Assembly: GCF_005405585.1 (NCBI RefSeq)
Contig: NZ_BJEQ01000013.1
Coordinates: forward strand, 1-64,000
Length of the DNA stretch: 64,000 nucleotides
Reading direction: 5' to 3'
DNA from: Agarivorans sp. Toyoura001
GTDB taxonomy: Bacteria; Pseudomonadota; Gammaproteobacteria; Enterobacterales; Celerinatantimonadaceae
The translations under genes were made by a program, and so were the position numbers. Each line of letters opens with the position of its first letter. The stretch's first letter is position 1. The notes under the pieces were generated by a model. That model ran no database searches, had not been told where the DNA came from, and saw nothing but the letters and a program-made list of their open reading frames with translations. This document shows positions 45,963 through 56,200 of this stretch, piece after piece.

Positions 45963-47201
45963 TTATAGCAGGCTGAAGAAGAAACCAGCAAGTGCAGCAC
46001 TCATTAAGTTAGCTAATGATGCAGCCGCTACAGCTTTAAGACCTAAGCGAGCAATGTCAGAACGGCGTGTTGGCGCCATGCTACCTAAGCCACCTAGTAA
46101 AATTGCAATTGATGAAAGGTTAGCGAAACCACATAGCGCAAAAGTAATAATTACTTGGGTATGCTCAGATAGTGTTTCACGGATTTCAACAAAGTTAATG
46201 TAAGCAACAAATTCGTTAACAACTAGCTTTTGACCAATAAAGCTACCCGCTTGAACGGCTTCAGCCCATGGCACACCAATAATCCACGCAACCGGTGCGA
46301 AGATGTAACCAAGGATAAGTTCAATGGTTAGGCCTTCAACACCAAACCAACCGCCAATGCCGCCAACCATACCGTTTAGCAAAGCAATCAAACCAATAAA
46401 GGCAAGTAGCATTGCACCTACGTTAAGGGCAAGGTGCAAACCCGTTGATGCACCGCTTGCTGCAGCGTCAATTACGTTTGCAGGGCGATCTTCTTCAGCT
46501 AAAGTAGCGTCCATATCTTGCTCTGAAGCATTGGTTTCAGGCTTGATAATCTTGGCCATTAATAAGCCACCCGGCGCTGCCATAAATGAAGCGGCAATAA
46601 GGTACTTAAGCTCCACACCTAAACCTGCATAACCGGCTAAAACCGAACCCGCAACAGAGGCTAAACCACCTACCATAATGGCGAATAATTCAGACTCGCT
46701 CATTTTAGGAATGAAAGGCTTAACCACAATTGGCGCTTCAGTTTGGCCAACAAAGATGTTTGCTGTCGCAGACATTGACTCTGGGCGACTTGTACCAAGC
46801 GCTTTTTGCAGTGCACCACCAATAACCAAAATGATCTTCTGCATAATGCCTAAGTAGTAAAGCACTGCAATGAGTGATGAGAAGAACACGATGATTGGCA
46901 ATACGCGAATCGCGAATACAAAGCCAACACCGTTAGAAAACATTGCGTTAGTGCCTAAGCCACCAAACAAAAAGTTGATACCCGCTTGCGCGCTATCAAT
47001 AACCGATTGAACACCACCAGAAACAGCAGCAAGCACGTCTTGGCCAAATGGAAGGTAAAGTACAAATGCACCAAAACCAGCTTGGATCGCAAAAGCTCCA
47101 AGTACGGTACGTTTGTTAATTCGTTTTTTGTTGTCGGAGAGCAAGAATGCTATCCCTAGCAGCGCAAGTACGCCAACCAAGCTCATTACTGTACTGTTCA
47201 T
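45963..47201 (-). CDS. nupC: concentrative nucleoside transporter NupC
   Basis: This 412-residue inner-membrane protein has about ten helices and family regions [20 protein letters not shown], with the nucleoside/Na+ binding GQTE motif (about 152-155), and [13 protein letters not shown]. It imports nucleosides with a cation and so feeds the deo enzymes encoded downstream. It is first in the run, preceded by a 383-bp gap that should hold the promoter. Confidence 0.94.
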   Translation of the reverse strand: MNSTVMSLVGVLALLGIAFLLSDNKKRINKRTVLGAFAIQAGFGAFVLYLPFGQDVLAAVSGGVQSVIDSAQAGINFLFGGLGTNAMFSNGVGFVFAIRVLPIIVFFSSLIAVLYYLGIMQKIILVIGGALQKALGTSRPESMSATANIFVGQTEAPIVVKPFIPKMSESELFAIMVGGLASVAGSVLAGYAGLGVELKYLIAASFMAAPGGLLMAKIIKPETNASEQDMDATLAEEDRPANVIDAAASGASTGLHLALNVGAMLLAFIGLIALLNGMVGGIGGWFGVEGLTIELILGYIFAPVAWIIGVPWAEAVQAGSFIGQKLVVNEFVAYINFVEIRETLSEHTQVIITFALCGFANLSSIAILLGGLGSMAPTRRSDIARLGLKAVAAASLANLMSAALAGFFFSLL

Positions 47202-47584
47202 ACGTGTCCCTATTGTTTAATTGTCTTTTTTAGTGAAACTCACATCGCTTCCATCTTCTTGCCACATGCAAAAGAAGCCATCTACAACGCGTTTATTTAG
47301 TATTCCATTACACTCAGGTATCTGTTCAGGTAACTACCTATAGTGCCGACCGAGGTGTAATGACTTCTACTGCCGGCGATCATACCTTGGGTTTTTAGCC
47401 CAAATGATAACTAGATCAAATCTAATCCACTTCTGAGCGCTTGCCATCAACTTGTTAACCAAATGTGTTGATGATTTTTCACAATTTCCCTAAGATGCCT
47501 GACTATTCACAATCTTGTTAAGCAAACTATAGGAAATTTCTAATTTATTTCCCAAGCACTTAACCCGAATGTTTAACGAATTTG
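47202..47584. other. nupC upstream regulatory region without a gene
   Basis: This 383-bp gap has no ORF I would call. It is the only space for the main nupC-deo promoter. It holds a candidate CRP site at 47405-47420 and the palindrome TAGAT-CAA-ATCTA at 47412-47424. I found no clear DeoR- or CytR-type site by eye. Confidence 0.55.
47405..47420 (-). promoter_or_regulatory. candidate CRP site upstream of nupC
   Basis: On the minus strand TTTGATCTAGTTATCA has the TGTGA-N6-TCACA spacing with 7 of 10 half-site matches and the central TCTAG of the ideal CRP site. It lies about 200 bp before the nupC start. Nucleoside genes are CRP-controlled in enterics and Vibrio, which supports but does not prove the call. 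Confidence 0.35.
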
Positions 47585-47755
47585 TTACGAAAAAAAACGC
47601 TCTAGTACATTTTGGTAGGCCATACCGCCCAAATAAATACCCAAAATACCAATAATGCCCGACAACACCGGAGGAGCCGGTAAAGGCAACTTAATAGCAC
47701 TAAATACTATGCCAACAACAGCGCCAGTAATTAGAGCAATAATAACTTCGTACAT
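47585..47755 (-). CDS. XapX (DUF1427) family small membrane protein
   Basis: This 56-residue protein begins MYEVIIALITGAVVGIVFSA and continues IKLPLPAPPVLSGIIGILGI, matching the XapX family of small two-helix membrane proteins with the conserved P-x-PAPPV turn. Function is unknown. AAAGGA lies 9 nt upstream of ATG at 47755. It is upstream of nupC on the same strand but separated by 383 bp, so it is probably a separate transcript. Confidence 0.83.
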   Translation of the reverse strand: MYEVIIALITGAVVGIVFSAIKLPLPAPPVLSGIIGILGIYLGGMAYQNVLERFFS

Positions 47756-47861
47756 TTTTTTCGTCCTTTAAATACAGAGGAACTAACACAAGACACAGCG
47801 CTATTGCTGTTTTTTCCCTCAGTTCATGGGAAGCAGTTTAAGTTTCTAAGTTGTTAAAAAT

Positions 47862-47877
47862 CGTGAGGTGCATCACG
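47862..47877. promoter_or_regulatory. CRP/FNR-like palindrome upstream of the 473-residue gene
   Basis: CGTGA-GGTGCA-TCACG has CRP-site spacing with perfect dyad symmetry. Each half differs from TGTGA/TCACA only at the outer base. It lies 65 bp before the GTG start at 47942, and 107 bp before the divergent XapX start. Confidence 0.45.
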
Positions 47878-47941
47878 GGATAATAGTCAAAGATTAGTCA
47901 AAATGAAGTTAGTTACTAAATGTGTTGAAAGGGAGCGTTGA

Positions 47942-49363
47942 GTGGTTGATGTTATGGTGAGCAAGAATGAGGAAAAAGTGACCTTTAGACAACAGTTTAA
48001 CTGCTGTAAGAACTGTCGCTGCCCTAATTTTGGTTTAACCGAGAGCTCAGACTATTTAGCCGAAAGTCATCAGCTTGGCTACCCTGCTCTGCATTGCAAA
48101 GCGTGTGGCAGTTACCCCCCTTTGGTAGACAGCCATAGCGTGAATTTAATTGTAGAAGAGCGCGCCAAATTACATTTAAGCAAAGCCCCTTGCGGCTGTA
48201 ACCATTGTGAACCGGGCTTTTTCTTAGGCCCCACCGCTGGAGTTAAGCGCTACGGTAAAACGGGAGCGAATAGCCAGCGCTACCAATGCCGCCAATGCCA
48301 AAGTGTTTTTACTCAAGTTCACGTTAAAGGCACCGATCAACTATGCCGACTATTTAATTTTTTGAGTTTAGGCCACAGCCCGCAAAAGATTATGCAGCAG
48401 TTAAGCATTGCACCCAAAATTTACTACCAATTATTACAGCGGCTGTTTCACTGCTTACGCTTTTATTCACGCCAGCAAGAGACCGCGGTGCTAACACGCA
48501 AATTTATTGCGATACACACCGAGAGTAATGTGCACGAGTTTTCTGAACAAAAGCGCGTATGGGCGCTTTGTTCTAGCGAAGCAGAATCTGGCTATGTCTT
48601 GCTGCATACTCATAATCAAACTCAATTGCAGCTCAACAACTCTGTATACTATCAGCAGCAAGCTTCCACCATGCTGCCAAGTCTTAGCGATAGCCCTATC
48701 GTGGACGCGTTAAAACGCCGTTATCAGCTCACTTTGAATCGCTATCATTTTGAAGATTTACACTATGGACCCACCTCGCATTTGCGCGGTACTCAAATCA
48801 TTCAACCTTCGGTATGCGCCTATGCACATTTCCAGTTGCTGTTCGGTTTTACCCAACAAAGCGACAGCTGCCATCACTATATTGAGCATGAAAGTAGTAT
48901 TCGTGGGGCTGCGTTAATGAGCTGTGTAGACGAGATAAAACATAAAACGGCTGAGGTATATTACATTTACCGCCACCCTCGTACCCAATCTGATATGGGT
49001 TCTGCTGGTAACAAAGTAGGTTGGTGGAATGACCGCTGGTTTCCTGCTGACTTTGGCGCTTTTTGTGGCATTACTTCCGGCCAACAAGTGCCAGCACCTA
49101 TCGAGTTGCCCAGGCCGCTAGCCTGCCATTTGTTCTTTGAGCATCTTGAACAAAACATGTCCAAGCAGCTAAAAAGCGCCAGCTCGGTAGATGCGCTATT
49201 TGAGATAAACCGAGCACTATTTAACTATGTAATTTGTGACGATAACGGGCAAACACCCTCCATGCGCTTGGGTTGCAGCGATTCCCCCTTAAGTGGAACC
49301 GCCTTAGTTACTGCCGCAGTAGCCGCAGTGAATGCAGACCATATTGATAAGTTTAAAGCCTAA
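47942..49363 (+). CDS. multi-zinc-ribbon protein resembling a diverged or domesticated transposase
   Basis: This 473-residue protein has no confident family. Cys clusters at 21-27, 52-55, 84-89 and 116-119 suggest two or three zinc ribbons; the last, RYGKTGANSQRYQCRQCQSVF, resembles the zinc ribbon of IS1/IS1595-like transposases. A helix-turn-helix-like stretch follows (about 140-172, SLGHSPQKIMQQLSIAPKI). The C-terminal 280 residues recall a DDE fold, but the first acidic position reads IAIHTES with no Asp. The GTG start follows GGGAG at 6 nt. No IS inverted repeats were seen at its edges. Likely an old immobile relative with a cellular role; this is inference. Confidence 0.55.
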   Translation: MVDVMVSKNEEKVTFRQQFNCCKNCRCPNFGLTESSDYLAESHQLGYPALHCKACGSYPPLVDSHSVNLIVEERAKLHLSKAPCGCNHCEPGFFLGPTAGVKRYGKTGANSQRYQCRQCQSVFTQVHVKGTDQLCRLFNFLSLGHSPQKIMQQLSIAPKIYYQLLQRLFHCLRFYSRQQETAVLTRKFIAIHTESNVHEFSEQKRVWALCSSEAESGYVLLHTHNQTQLQLNNSVYYQQQASTMLPSLSDSPIVDALKRRYQLTLNRYHFEDLHYGPTSHLRGTQIIQPSVCAYAHFQLLFGFTQQSDSCHHYIEHESSIRGAALMSCVDEIKHKTAEVYYIYRHPRTQSDMGSAGNKVGWWNDRWFPADFGAFCGITSGQQVPAPIELPRPLACHLFFEHLEQNMSKQLKSASSVDALFEINRALFNYVICDDNGQTPSMRLGCSDSPLSGTALVTAAVAAVNADHIDKFKA

Positions 49364-49450
49364 AGTCTGCCCTTGATTAACTTGATGGAGTATTGAACTG
49401 CAATAGCTTCGTGCTCGTCCCTAGAGCCTGCTAAACAATCTGCAGTGGGG

Positions 49451-50245
49451 TTACATTGGTAGATGCAGAGCCTGAAGGCTGTTATCCCACAACGCTTGCT
49501 CTAACTGCTCTGCCGGTTCGCTACGCAACGCAATTAGTTGTTCAAAGATAATAGATAAATTAAGCGGAGTATTGTGAGCTTGTTTCATCTCAAATAGCGG
49601 CATATCGGGGGCGTCAGTTTCTAATACGAGAGCATCAAGCGGCAGCCGCTTTAAAGCCTTACGGTTTTTTTCTGAACGTGGCCATGTGATGGTGCCACCC
49701 ACGCCAATTTTAAACCCTAAATCCACAAAACGACTAGCCTGCACGTAGCTGCCACTAAAGCCATGAATAATGCCGCCTTGGCTGAATTGTTGCTGCTTTA
49801 GCAACTGTGCCACTCGGTCGTGTAAACGCACCGAATGGATCAGTAGTGGTAACTGTTGTTGCTGGGCTGCCTGTATTTGCCAATCAAAAGCAAACTCTTG
49901 GTGAGCCATAGTATCCGAGAACCGTCCGTCTAAGCCGCATTCGCCCCACGCTTGTACTTTATCACCCGCTTGTTTAACTAAGGTCTGCAAGCTATTTAGC
50001 TCGCCTAACAAGGCATCAGGGTGCTGTGTTAAGGCTTGTTCATTTAAAAAACACGGGTGATAGCCCAAGGCTACAAATAGCGAAGGAATAACACTTAAAT
50101 CTAACACCGTTTGCCAATTATTAGGGGCAACTGCAGGCACCATACAATGGCTGACATTCGCTTGAACAAAAGTTTCTAGATGTGCAGTTAAATCATCTTT
50201 AAAGGGAGGGAAATCAAGGTGACAATGGGTATCAAACCAAGCCAT
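49451..50245 (-). CDS. TatD-family metal-dependent hydrolase (YjjV-like)
   Basis: This 264-residue TIM-barrel hydrolase has metal ligands in FDTHCHLDF, GECGLDGRF, LIHSVRLHDR, IIHGFSGSY and ETDAPDMP, the full TatD set. The family has DNase or other phosphoesterase activity, and the cellular substrate is uncertain. Proximity to the deo genes and prfC matches yjjV in enterics. It starts 1 bp after a 43-residue gene, so the two are co-transcribed. Confidence 0.9.
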   Translation of the reverse strand: MAWFDTHCHLDFPPFKDDLTAHLETFVQANVSHCMVPAVAPNNWQTVLDLSVIPSLFVALGYHPCFLNEQALTQHPDALLGELNSLQTLVKQAGDKVQAWGECGLDGRFSDTMAHQEFAFDWQIQAAQQQQLPLLIHSVRLHDRVAQLLKQQQFSQGGIIHGFSGSYVQASRFVDLGFKIGVGGTITWPRSEKNRKALKRLPLDALVLETDAPDMPLFEMKQAHNTPLNLSIIFEQLIALRSEPAEQLEQALWDNSLQALHLPM

Positions 50246-50246
50246 G

Positions 50247-50378
50247 TTAATCTTGCTCGGGTTTAGTATGTTCGCGAGGGATACAACTGCGGCAGGGTTT
50301 ATCTAATCCATTGGCCGCTAGCCACTTGTCGTAAGCAGCTAGGTATTGAGACATTTTACGCCAAATTCTGTTAAACAT
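50247..50378 (-). CDS. 43-residue protein, DUF5363-like
   Basis: ATG at 50378 with GGAG at 7 nt gives MFNRIWRKMSQYLAAYDKWL then LDKPCRSCIPRE. The length, the YxxW helix and the short Cys-containing tail recall DUF5363 proteins that sit beside tatD in Vibrio and relatives. Function is unknown. The stop is 1 bp before the tatD start, so translation is probably coupled. Confidence 0.68.
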   Translation of the reverse strand: MFNRIWRKMSQYLAAYDKWLAANGLDKPCRSCIPREHTKPEQD

Positions 50379-50428
50379 AATCTATCTCCGGCTACAAGCA
50401 GCGAACCTTGCAGCTCGCTGCCAACAAA

Positions 50429-52018
50429 TTAGTGCTCGCGAGTCTGCATAAACTTAACGTCTGGGTAACGCTCTGTCGCTAAGTTTAGGTTAACCATAGT
50501 GGGGGCTAAATAAGTTAAGTTATCGCCGCCATCTAAGGCTAGGTTGTCGTGTGCTTTCTTTTTAAACTCTTCAAACTTCTTAGTATCGTTACCGCCACAC
50601 CAACGCGCAGTGGCAATGCTAATACCTTCGTATACCGCTTCTACCTTGTATTCAGTACGCAGGCGGTGCACAACCACATCAAACTGCAACACACCTACCG
50701 CACCAACGATTAAATCATTGTTACGCATAGGGCGGAATAACTGCACCGCGCCCTCTTCAGACAACTGAATCAAGCCCTTAAGCAATTGCTTTTGCTTCAA
50801 AGGATCTTTTAGGCGAATACGGCGGAACATCTCAGGGGCAAAGTTTGGAATACCGGTAAACTTCATGGCCTGACCTTGAGTGAAGGTATCGCCAATTTGA
50901 ATAGTGCCGTGGTTATGCAAACCAATAATATCACCAGCAATCGCTTGCTCGGCAGCCGAACGGTCACCCGCCATAAAGGTAACAGCATCAGAAATACTAA
51001 CATCTTTACCTAAACGAACATGGCGCATTTTCATGCCCTTGTTGTACTCACCCGATACGATACGCATAAACGCGATACGGTCTCGGTGTTTAGGGTCCAT
51101 GTTGGCTTGAATTTTAAAGACAAAGCCTGAGAAACTATCGTCTGTAGCGCTTACTTCGCCAATATCGGTAGCACGCGGTTTAGGCGCAGGCGCCCAGTTA
51201 GTTAGACCTTCTAACATATGATCTACACCAAAGTTACCCAATGCGGTACCAAAATACACAGGCGTGAGTTCGCCACTTAAAAATAGCTCTTGGTCAAACT
51301 CGTTAGATGCCCCCATAACCAGCTCTAACTCTTCACGAAGTTGCTCGGTTAGCTCGTCGCCAATAGCAGCTTCTACTTCTGGGTTATCTAGGCCCTTAAT
51401 AATTCTCTGCTCTTGAATGGTATGACCATGACCAGTTTGGTAAAGAATCACTTCGTCTTTAAGCAAATGGTAAACACCTTTAAACAATTTACCGCAGCCA
51501 ATCGGCCACGTAATTGGTGCACAAAGTATGTTTAGCTCGCTTTCAACTTCGTCCATCACTTCCATTGGGTCACGAATATCGCGGTCCAATTTATTCATAA
51601 AAGTCACGATGGGAGTATCACGTAAACGTGTCACTTCCATTAGCTTACGGGTACGGTCTTCTACACCTTTGGCGGCGTCAATCACCATCAAGCAAGAATC
51701 AACGGCAGTTAATGTGCGGTAGGTATCTTCCGAGAAGTCTTCGTGTCCAGGTGTATCCAGTAGGTTTACCATGCAATCGTTAAACGGGAACTGCATCACT
51801 GAGGTCGTTACCGAGATGCCACGCTCTTTCTCCATTTCCATCCAGTCTGATTTTGCATGGGTAGCATTACCACGGCCTTTAACAGTGCCGGCTTTTTGGA
51901 TGGCGTTTCCGAACAACAGTACTTTTTCAGTAATGGTGGTTTTACCCGCATCTGGGTGAGAGATAATCGCAAAGGTTCTTCTGCTGGCAATATCTTGCAA
52001 GAGTGAAGCGTTAGACAT
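50429..52018 (-). CDS. prfC: peptide chain release factor 3
   Basis: This 529-residue GTPase recycles RF1/RF2 from the ribosome after termination. G1 is [10 protein letters not shown]3 [16 protein letters not shown] and G4 NKLDR. EF-G-like domains follow (about 280-529). I use ATG at 52018, which begins [18 protein letters not shown] as in relatives. The reading frame extends to 52087 but the extra 23 residues look non-coding. Gene position near tatD and deo fits the enteric order. Confidence 0.96.
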   Translation of the reverse strand: MSNASLLQDIASRRTFAIISHPDAGKTTITEKVLLFGNAIQKAGTVKGRGNATHAKSDWMEMEKERGISVTTSVMQFPFNDCMVNLLDTPGHEDFSEDTYRTLTAVDSCLMVIDAAKGVEDRTRKLMEVTRLRDTPIVTFMNKLDRDIRDPMEVMDEVESELNILCAPITWPIGCGKLFKGVYHLLKDEVILYQTGHGHTIQEQRIIKGLDNPEVEAAIGDELTEQLREELELVMGASNEFDQELFLSGELTPVYFGTALGNFGVDHMLEGLTNWAPAPKPRATDIGEVSATDDSFSGFVFKIQANMDPKHRDRIAFMRIVSGEYNKGMKMRHVRLGKDVSISDAVTFMAGDRSAAEQAIAGDIIGLHNHGTIQIGDTFTQGQAMKFTGIPNFAPEMFRRIRLKDPLKQKQLLKGLIQLSEEGAVQLFRPMRNNDLIVGAVGVLQFDVVVHRLRTEYKVEAVYEGISIATARWCGGNDTKKFEEFKKKAHDNLALDGGDNLTYLAPTMVNLNLATERYPDVKFMQTREH

Positions 52019-52470
52019 CGAGTTGATTCTTCTAATTTGGCAACGCAAGGATGCAGCAAAGTGGCAATAATGGCCGAAACAGCACAATCACCCAGCGTTT
52101 AGTTAATCGTAATTGGCAGGTATTTTCGCCGATCTAGCTTTGATAAACAATCGGCGGTTTTGTTGGTGGCGTTAAAAGGTATATAGAAAGAAAAAACTAA
52201 CAGATATAACTCACTTATTAAGGGCTAATAGTAACTAACGAGGAAACTCAATAAACTCATAGAAAAACGACATCAGTATCGAGAAAGACCTAATAGAATT
52301 TCAAGCCATCGACTAAGCTAAAATAAGAAGAATCCCCGTCAATATTCTTTACAGTTAGCAATTATTATCAATAAACTCAATAAATAAAGTCATACTGGCT
52401 AAGGGCTGAGCAATTTTGGTATAGTACTTGCCTATCACTGGTCGAACCATTTACATCAAGGAAGATCGAA
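52019..52470. other. intergenic stretch between prfC and PEP-CTERM gene
   Basis: About 450 bp without a called gene. It contains the inverted repeat CGCCGAT/ATCGGCG (52127-52133 and 52150-52156) followed by TTTTGTT on the plus strand, and near its right end the sigma-54-like promoter at 52417. The prfC promoter must lie in its left part. I see no further gene. Confidence 0.6.
52417..52432 (+). promoter_or_regulatory. sigma-54-type -24/-12 promoter
   Basis: TGGTATAGTACTTGCC has the TGG of the -24 element and TTGC of the -12 element at exact canonical spacing (TGGCACG-N4-TTGCW). It lies 39 bp before the TTG start of the PEP-CTERM gene. PEP-CTERM systems are often paired with the PrsK/PrsR sigma-54 regulators, which supports the reading. 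No activator site was identified. Confidence 0.62.
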
Positions 52471-53172
52471 TTGAACCGCAAGCAAGTTTTATCCACCCTT
52501 AGTGGCTTACTGTTATCGTTTGTTAGCCATGCCACTATTATTGATTTTAATGAACTCGCTAACGGCGAAATAGTTAATGGCCAATACCAGCTAAGCCATG
52601 GCGTGAGCATTGATGCCACCAACCTACGTTTGGGGCAAAACAATTTGGCTGTCGCTTTTGATACCAGCTTAATCAATACCCAAGATCCAGATTTAGAATC
52701 ACCTTTTAGCAATATTAATCAGCCTTCTTTAGGTATTGCTAACCCTGGTAATGTGCTGATTATTCATGAGAATCCAAACTCATGTAATGACTTTATTTGT
52801 AGCAACCCAGATGATGAAGGTCGCCGCCCTGCTGGTTACTTCACCATTAATTTCTCTAGCGCGGTATTGTTAGAAAGCATCGACTTTTTTGATATTGAAC
52901 TTGCCGAAAATGGTTATACGCCACAAAACGCCATTCACTTGTTTGATGCTCAAAATAACGAGATTTTCCCTGCTGATTTTTACACCCCGCATACCGGTGG
53001 TGATAATACTTGGGATAGATTGAACTTTGATGTGGCCGAAGTGAGTTCTTTGCGTATTCACCTAAACGGTTCTGGTGCCATCGACAACATTAAGTTCTCG
53101 GTGCCTGAGCCTGGCAGCATTGCCTTATTTGGTTTGGCGGTATTTGGTTTAGTTGCCCGACGCCTTAAGTGA
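52471..53172 (+). CDS. PEP-CTERM sorting domain exported protein
   Basis: This 233-residue protein has a signal peptide (about 1-22) and a C-terminal sorting signal of PEP motif, hydrophobic helix and basic end: VPEPGSIALFGLAVFGLVARR (about 211-231). Such proteins are processed by exosortase and linked to exopolysaccharide or floc formation. The middle is beta-rich with a Cys pair (CNDFIC) and has no known domain. The TTG start follows AAGGA. It is preceded by a sigma-54-like promoter and closed by a strong terminator. No exosortase gene is in the window. Confidence 0.9.
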   Translation: MNRKQVLSTLSGLLLSFVSHATIIDFNELANGEIVNGQYQLSHGVSIDATNLRLGQNNLAVAFDTSLINTQDPDLESPFSNINQPSLGIANPGNVLIIHENPNSCNDFICSNPDDEGRRPAGYFTINFSSAVLLESIDFFDIELAENGYTPQNAIHLFDAQNNEIFPADFYTPHTGGDNTWDRLNFDVAEVSSLRIHLNGSGAIDNIKFSVPEPGSIALFGLAVFGLVARRLK

Positions 53173-53188
53173 GCAAGTCAAATCCAAT

Positions 53189-53216
53189 AAAAAAGGCGCT
53201 AATCAGCGCCTTTTTT
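53189..53216. terminator. bidirectional terminator between PEP-CTERM gene and RND operon
   Basis: AAGGCGCT and AGCGCCTT form an 8-bp GC-rich core of a 12-bp stem (53189-53200 with 53205-53216) around AATC, with T runs on both strands. It serves both convergent transcripts. Confidence 0.9.
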
Positions 53217-53236
53217 TAATCCCAACACACCCGTTA

Positions 53237-56200
53237 CTAGGTTGGATTTACACTCGGTTTGATACGATAAAACAAAGCATACAATACCGGAACAATCACC
53301 AAGGTAAGCACAGTCGCAAAGCCTAAGCCAAACATGATGGTGACAGCCATTGAGCCAAAGAAGGCGTCAAATACGAGCGGAATCATACCCAAAATAGTGG
53401 TTAAGGCCGCCATGCTTACTGGCCTCACCCGGCTAATGGCACTGTCTACCACTGCTTGATAAGGGTCTTTGCCTGAATGGGTTTCTAAGTTGATTTGATC
53501 CATCAATACAATGCCATTTTTAAGCACCATACCGCTCAAGCTTAATACCCCCAACAAAGCAGTGAAACTGAAGGCTGAATTAGTAGAGAGTAAGCCAACT
53601 GCTACCCCAATCACCGCTAGCGGTACCGTTAACCAAATAACAATCGGCTGACGAATCGAGTTGAACAAGAACACCGTAATGATGAACATGAACAAATAAC
53701 CCATAGGCAGTGAGCTAAACAAAGACTCTTGTGCGTCTTTAGACGACTCATACTCGCCGCCCCACTCCAAAGAGTAACCAACCGGTAAGTCTATCGCTTC
53801 TACTTTTGGTCTCACTCTCGTAAACAAGCTAGCTGCAGTTTCATCCCCCAAAATATCGTGGTCAGCCAATACTGTTAGCGTTCGTTTACGATCTTGGCGC
53901 TGGATTAATGGCTCTACCCAATCTAGCGAAATATCGTCGACCACTTGCTGAATAGGCACATAAGTTTGTAGTGCGGGGCTCCACAATTTAAGGTTTTGTA
54001 CGGTAGAAAAATCAACCCGTTCATCAACCGGCAAGCGAACCACAATAGGCAGCATTTCGGTGCCGTCTCTAAACAAGCCAATCGCACTGCCACCAAAGGC
54101 CATTTGTAGCGTATCCGCTAAATCTTGCTTGGAAATACCTAAACGGCGTGCTTGTGACTCGTTAAATTGAGGGAGCAAATCTTTGGTACGCTCTCGCCAA
54201 TCGTGGCGAATATTTCTGGCACCAGAATCGGCACCTATAATATCTTCAACCTGAACAGCTAAATCACGCAATACCTGCGGATCCGGACCAATGATTCTAG
54301 CTTCAATTTTTGAGGCTGGTGAAGGTCCAATATCCATCAAGCGGAACTGGAAGCTCACCCTTTTAAACTTATCCCGTAAACTCACGTCTAAATCGCGCAT
54401 TAGATCTAGCATCTGCTCGCGATCAGTTACCCTAACTTGCAACTGCGCAAAGGCTTCATAGCTTTTTTCAGGGCTGTAAGTAAGGCTAAAACGCTGCAAA
54501 CCTTGGCCAGTCGTTGAGGTAACAAACTCCACTTGGTCTTTCTCTAATAAGTAGCCTTCAACTTGTTGTACTTCTTTATAGGTTTCACGGATGTCAGTGC
54601 CTTCTGGCATCCACATGTCTACGTAAAACATAGGGGTATTTGACGGCGGGAAGAATGAGTTCTTCACTAAACTAAAGCCGTAGAATGCCCCCGCTAACAT
54701 GGCCAACATCAGCACAATTGTTAACATTCTAAAACGTAAACAGAATTTTAACAGGCGGCCAAACACCACAAACAATAAACCTTTATAGGGGTCTTCGTTG
54801 CTTTGCTCTTGCTCACCAGTTTTTGACGAAAGCAGTAAGTTTGCCAAGAACGGCGTAAGGGTAATAGCAGTGACCCAGCTTAAAAATAGCGAGAAACACA
54901 ATACCCAAAAGAGTGAGCCCATAAACTCACCAGTAGCGTCTGGCGACAAACCAATGGGAGCAAAAGCAATGATAGCGATAACCGTAGCACCCAATAATGG
55001 CCACTTAGTTTGCTCTACAATATCAACTGCTGCTTGCACTTTAGTGCGGCCACGTTGCAAGCCAACCAATATGCCCTCGACCACCACAATGGCATTATCC
55101 ACAAGCATCCCTAGGGCAATAATTAACGCGCCTAAAGAAATACGATGTAATTCCACATCGTAAATGCTCATCAAGATAAAGGTACCTAATACCGTGAGCA
55201 ACAATACCGCGCCTATAATGACACCGCTGCGTAATCCCATGGTAAACAGCAACACCACAATCACAATGCCAACCGCTTGCGCCAAGCTTAATACAAAGCC
55301 ACTTACCGACTGATCAACTTCTTTTGCTTGGTTATATAGGGTGTGAATTTGCACACCTGCTGGCTTAATGTTTTCTAGTTCAGCTAAGCGCACATCCAAG
55401 GCTTCGCCTACTGTTACTACGTTTACCCCTTTTGAAAAGGCAATCCCTAAGTTTAGGGCTGGTTGACCGTTGTAATTCAGCAAATTACTTGGCACTTCTT
55501 GCACGTCTCTAGAAACGGTAGCTACGTCTTTTAAACGGATTAAATTACCGGTATCACGACCATGAATAATCAGGTTTTCAAAGGTTTCTATTGAGTTAAG
55601 TTCGCCACTTGGGCGTAGTTTTAGAGTTTGTGAGTTTAAGGTAACTTCACCCGCACTAATCACCGCATTCTGCTGGGTCAATAAGCCCGCTATGGTTGTC
55701 ATATCGAGGTTAAGTGCTGAAACACGCTTTAGCGACATCTCTACATATAACTGCTCATTTTGGTCACCCGCTAAACTAATTTTGCCAATACCTTCAACCA
55801 GCTCTAACTCGCGAGTCAGGTAATCAACATAACGTTTTAGTTCTACATACGAATAGTTGTCTCCGGTGATCATTAACATCACACCATAAACATCTCCAAA
55901 GTCATCCATCACCTGAACGGGATTAACACCCGGTGGCAACGACGGCTCCAAGTCGTTCACTTTACGGCGTAATTCATCCCAAATTTGTGGCAACTCATCA
56001 GAACCGTAGTCCATCTTCATGCTCACCATAATCTGCGATAAGCCTGCAGAAGAGGTAGAAGTGATCTTGTCGATATAAGGAAGCTGCCTAATCGCCTTTT
56101 CTAAAGGATAAGTTAGCTCTTCTTCCACTTCAGTAGACGTAGCCCCCGGATAAGAGGTAATCACCATGGCATCTTTTACGGTAAACGGTGGATCTTCCAA

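Noticed and set aside
47942-49363. Active insertion sequence call for the 473-residue gene
   Set aside because: No flanking inverted repeats or target duplication were seen, and the first acidic DDE position appears lost.
52019-52087. N-terminal extension of prfC by 23 residues
   Set aside because: Release factor 3 normally starts at the internal Met (52018); the extension is Cys/His/Arg-rich and not conserved in the family as I know it.
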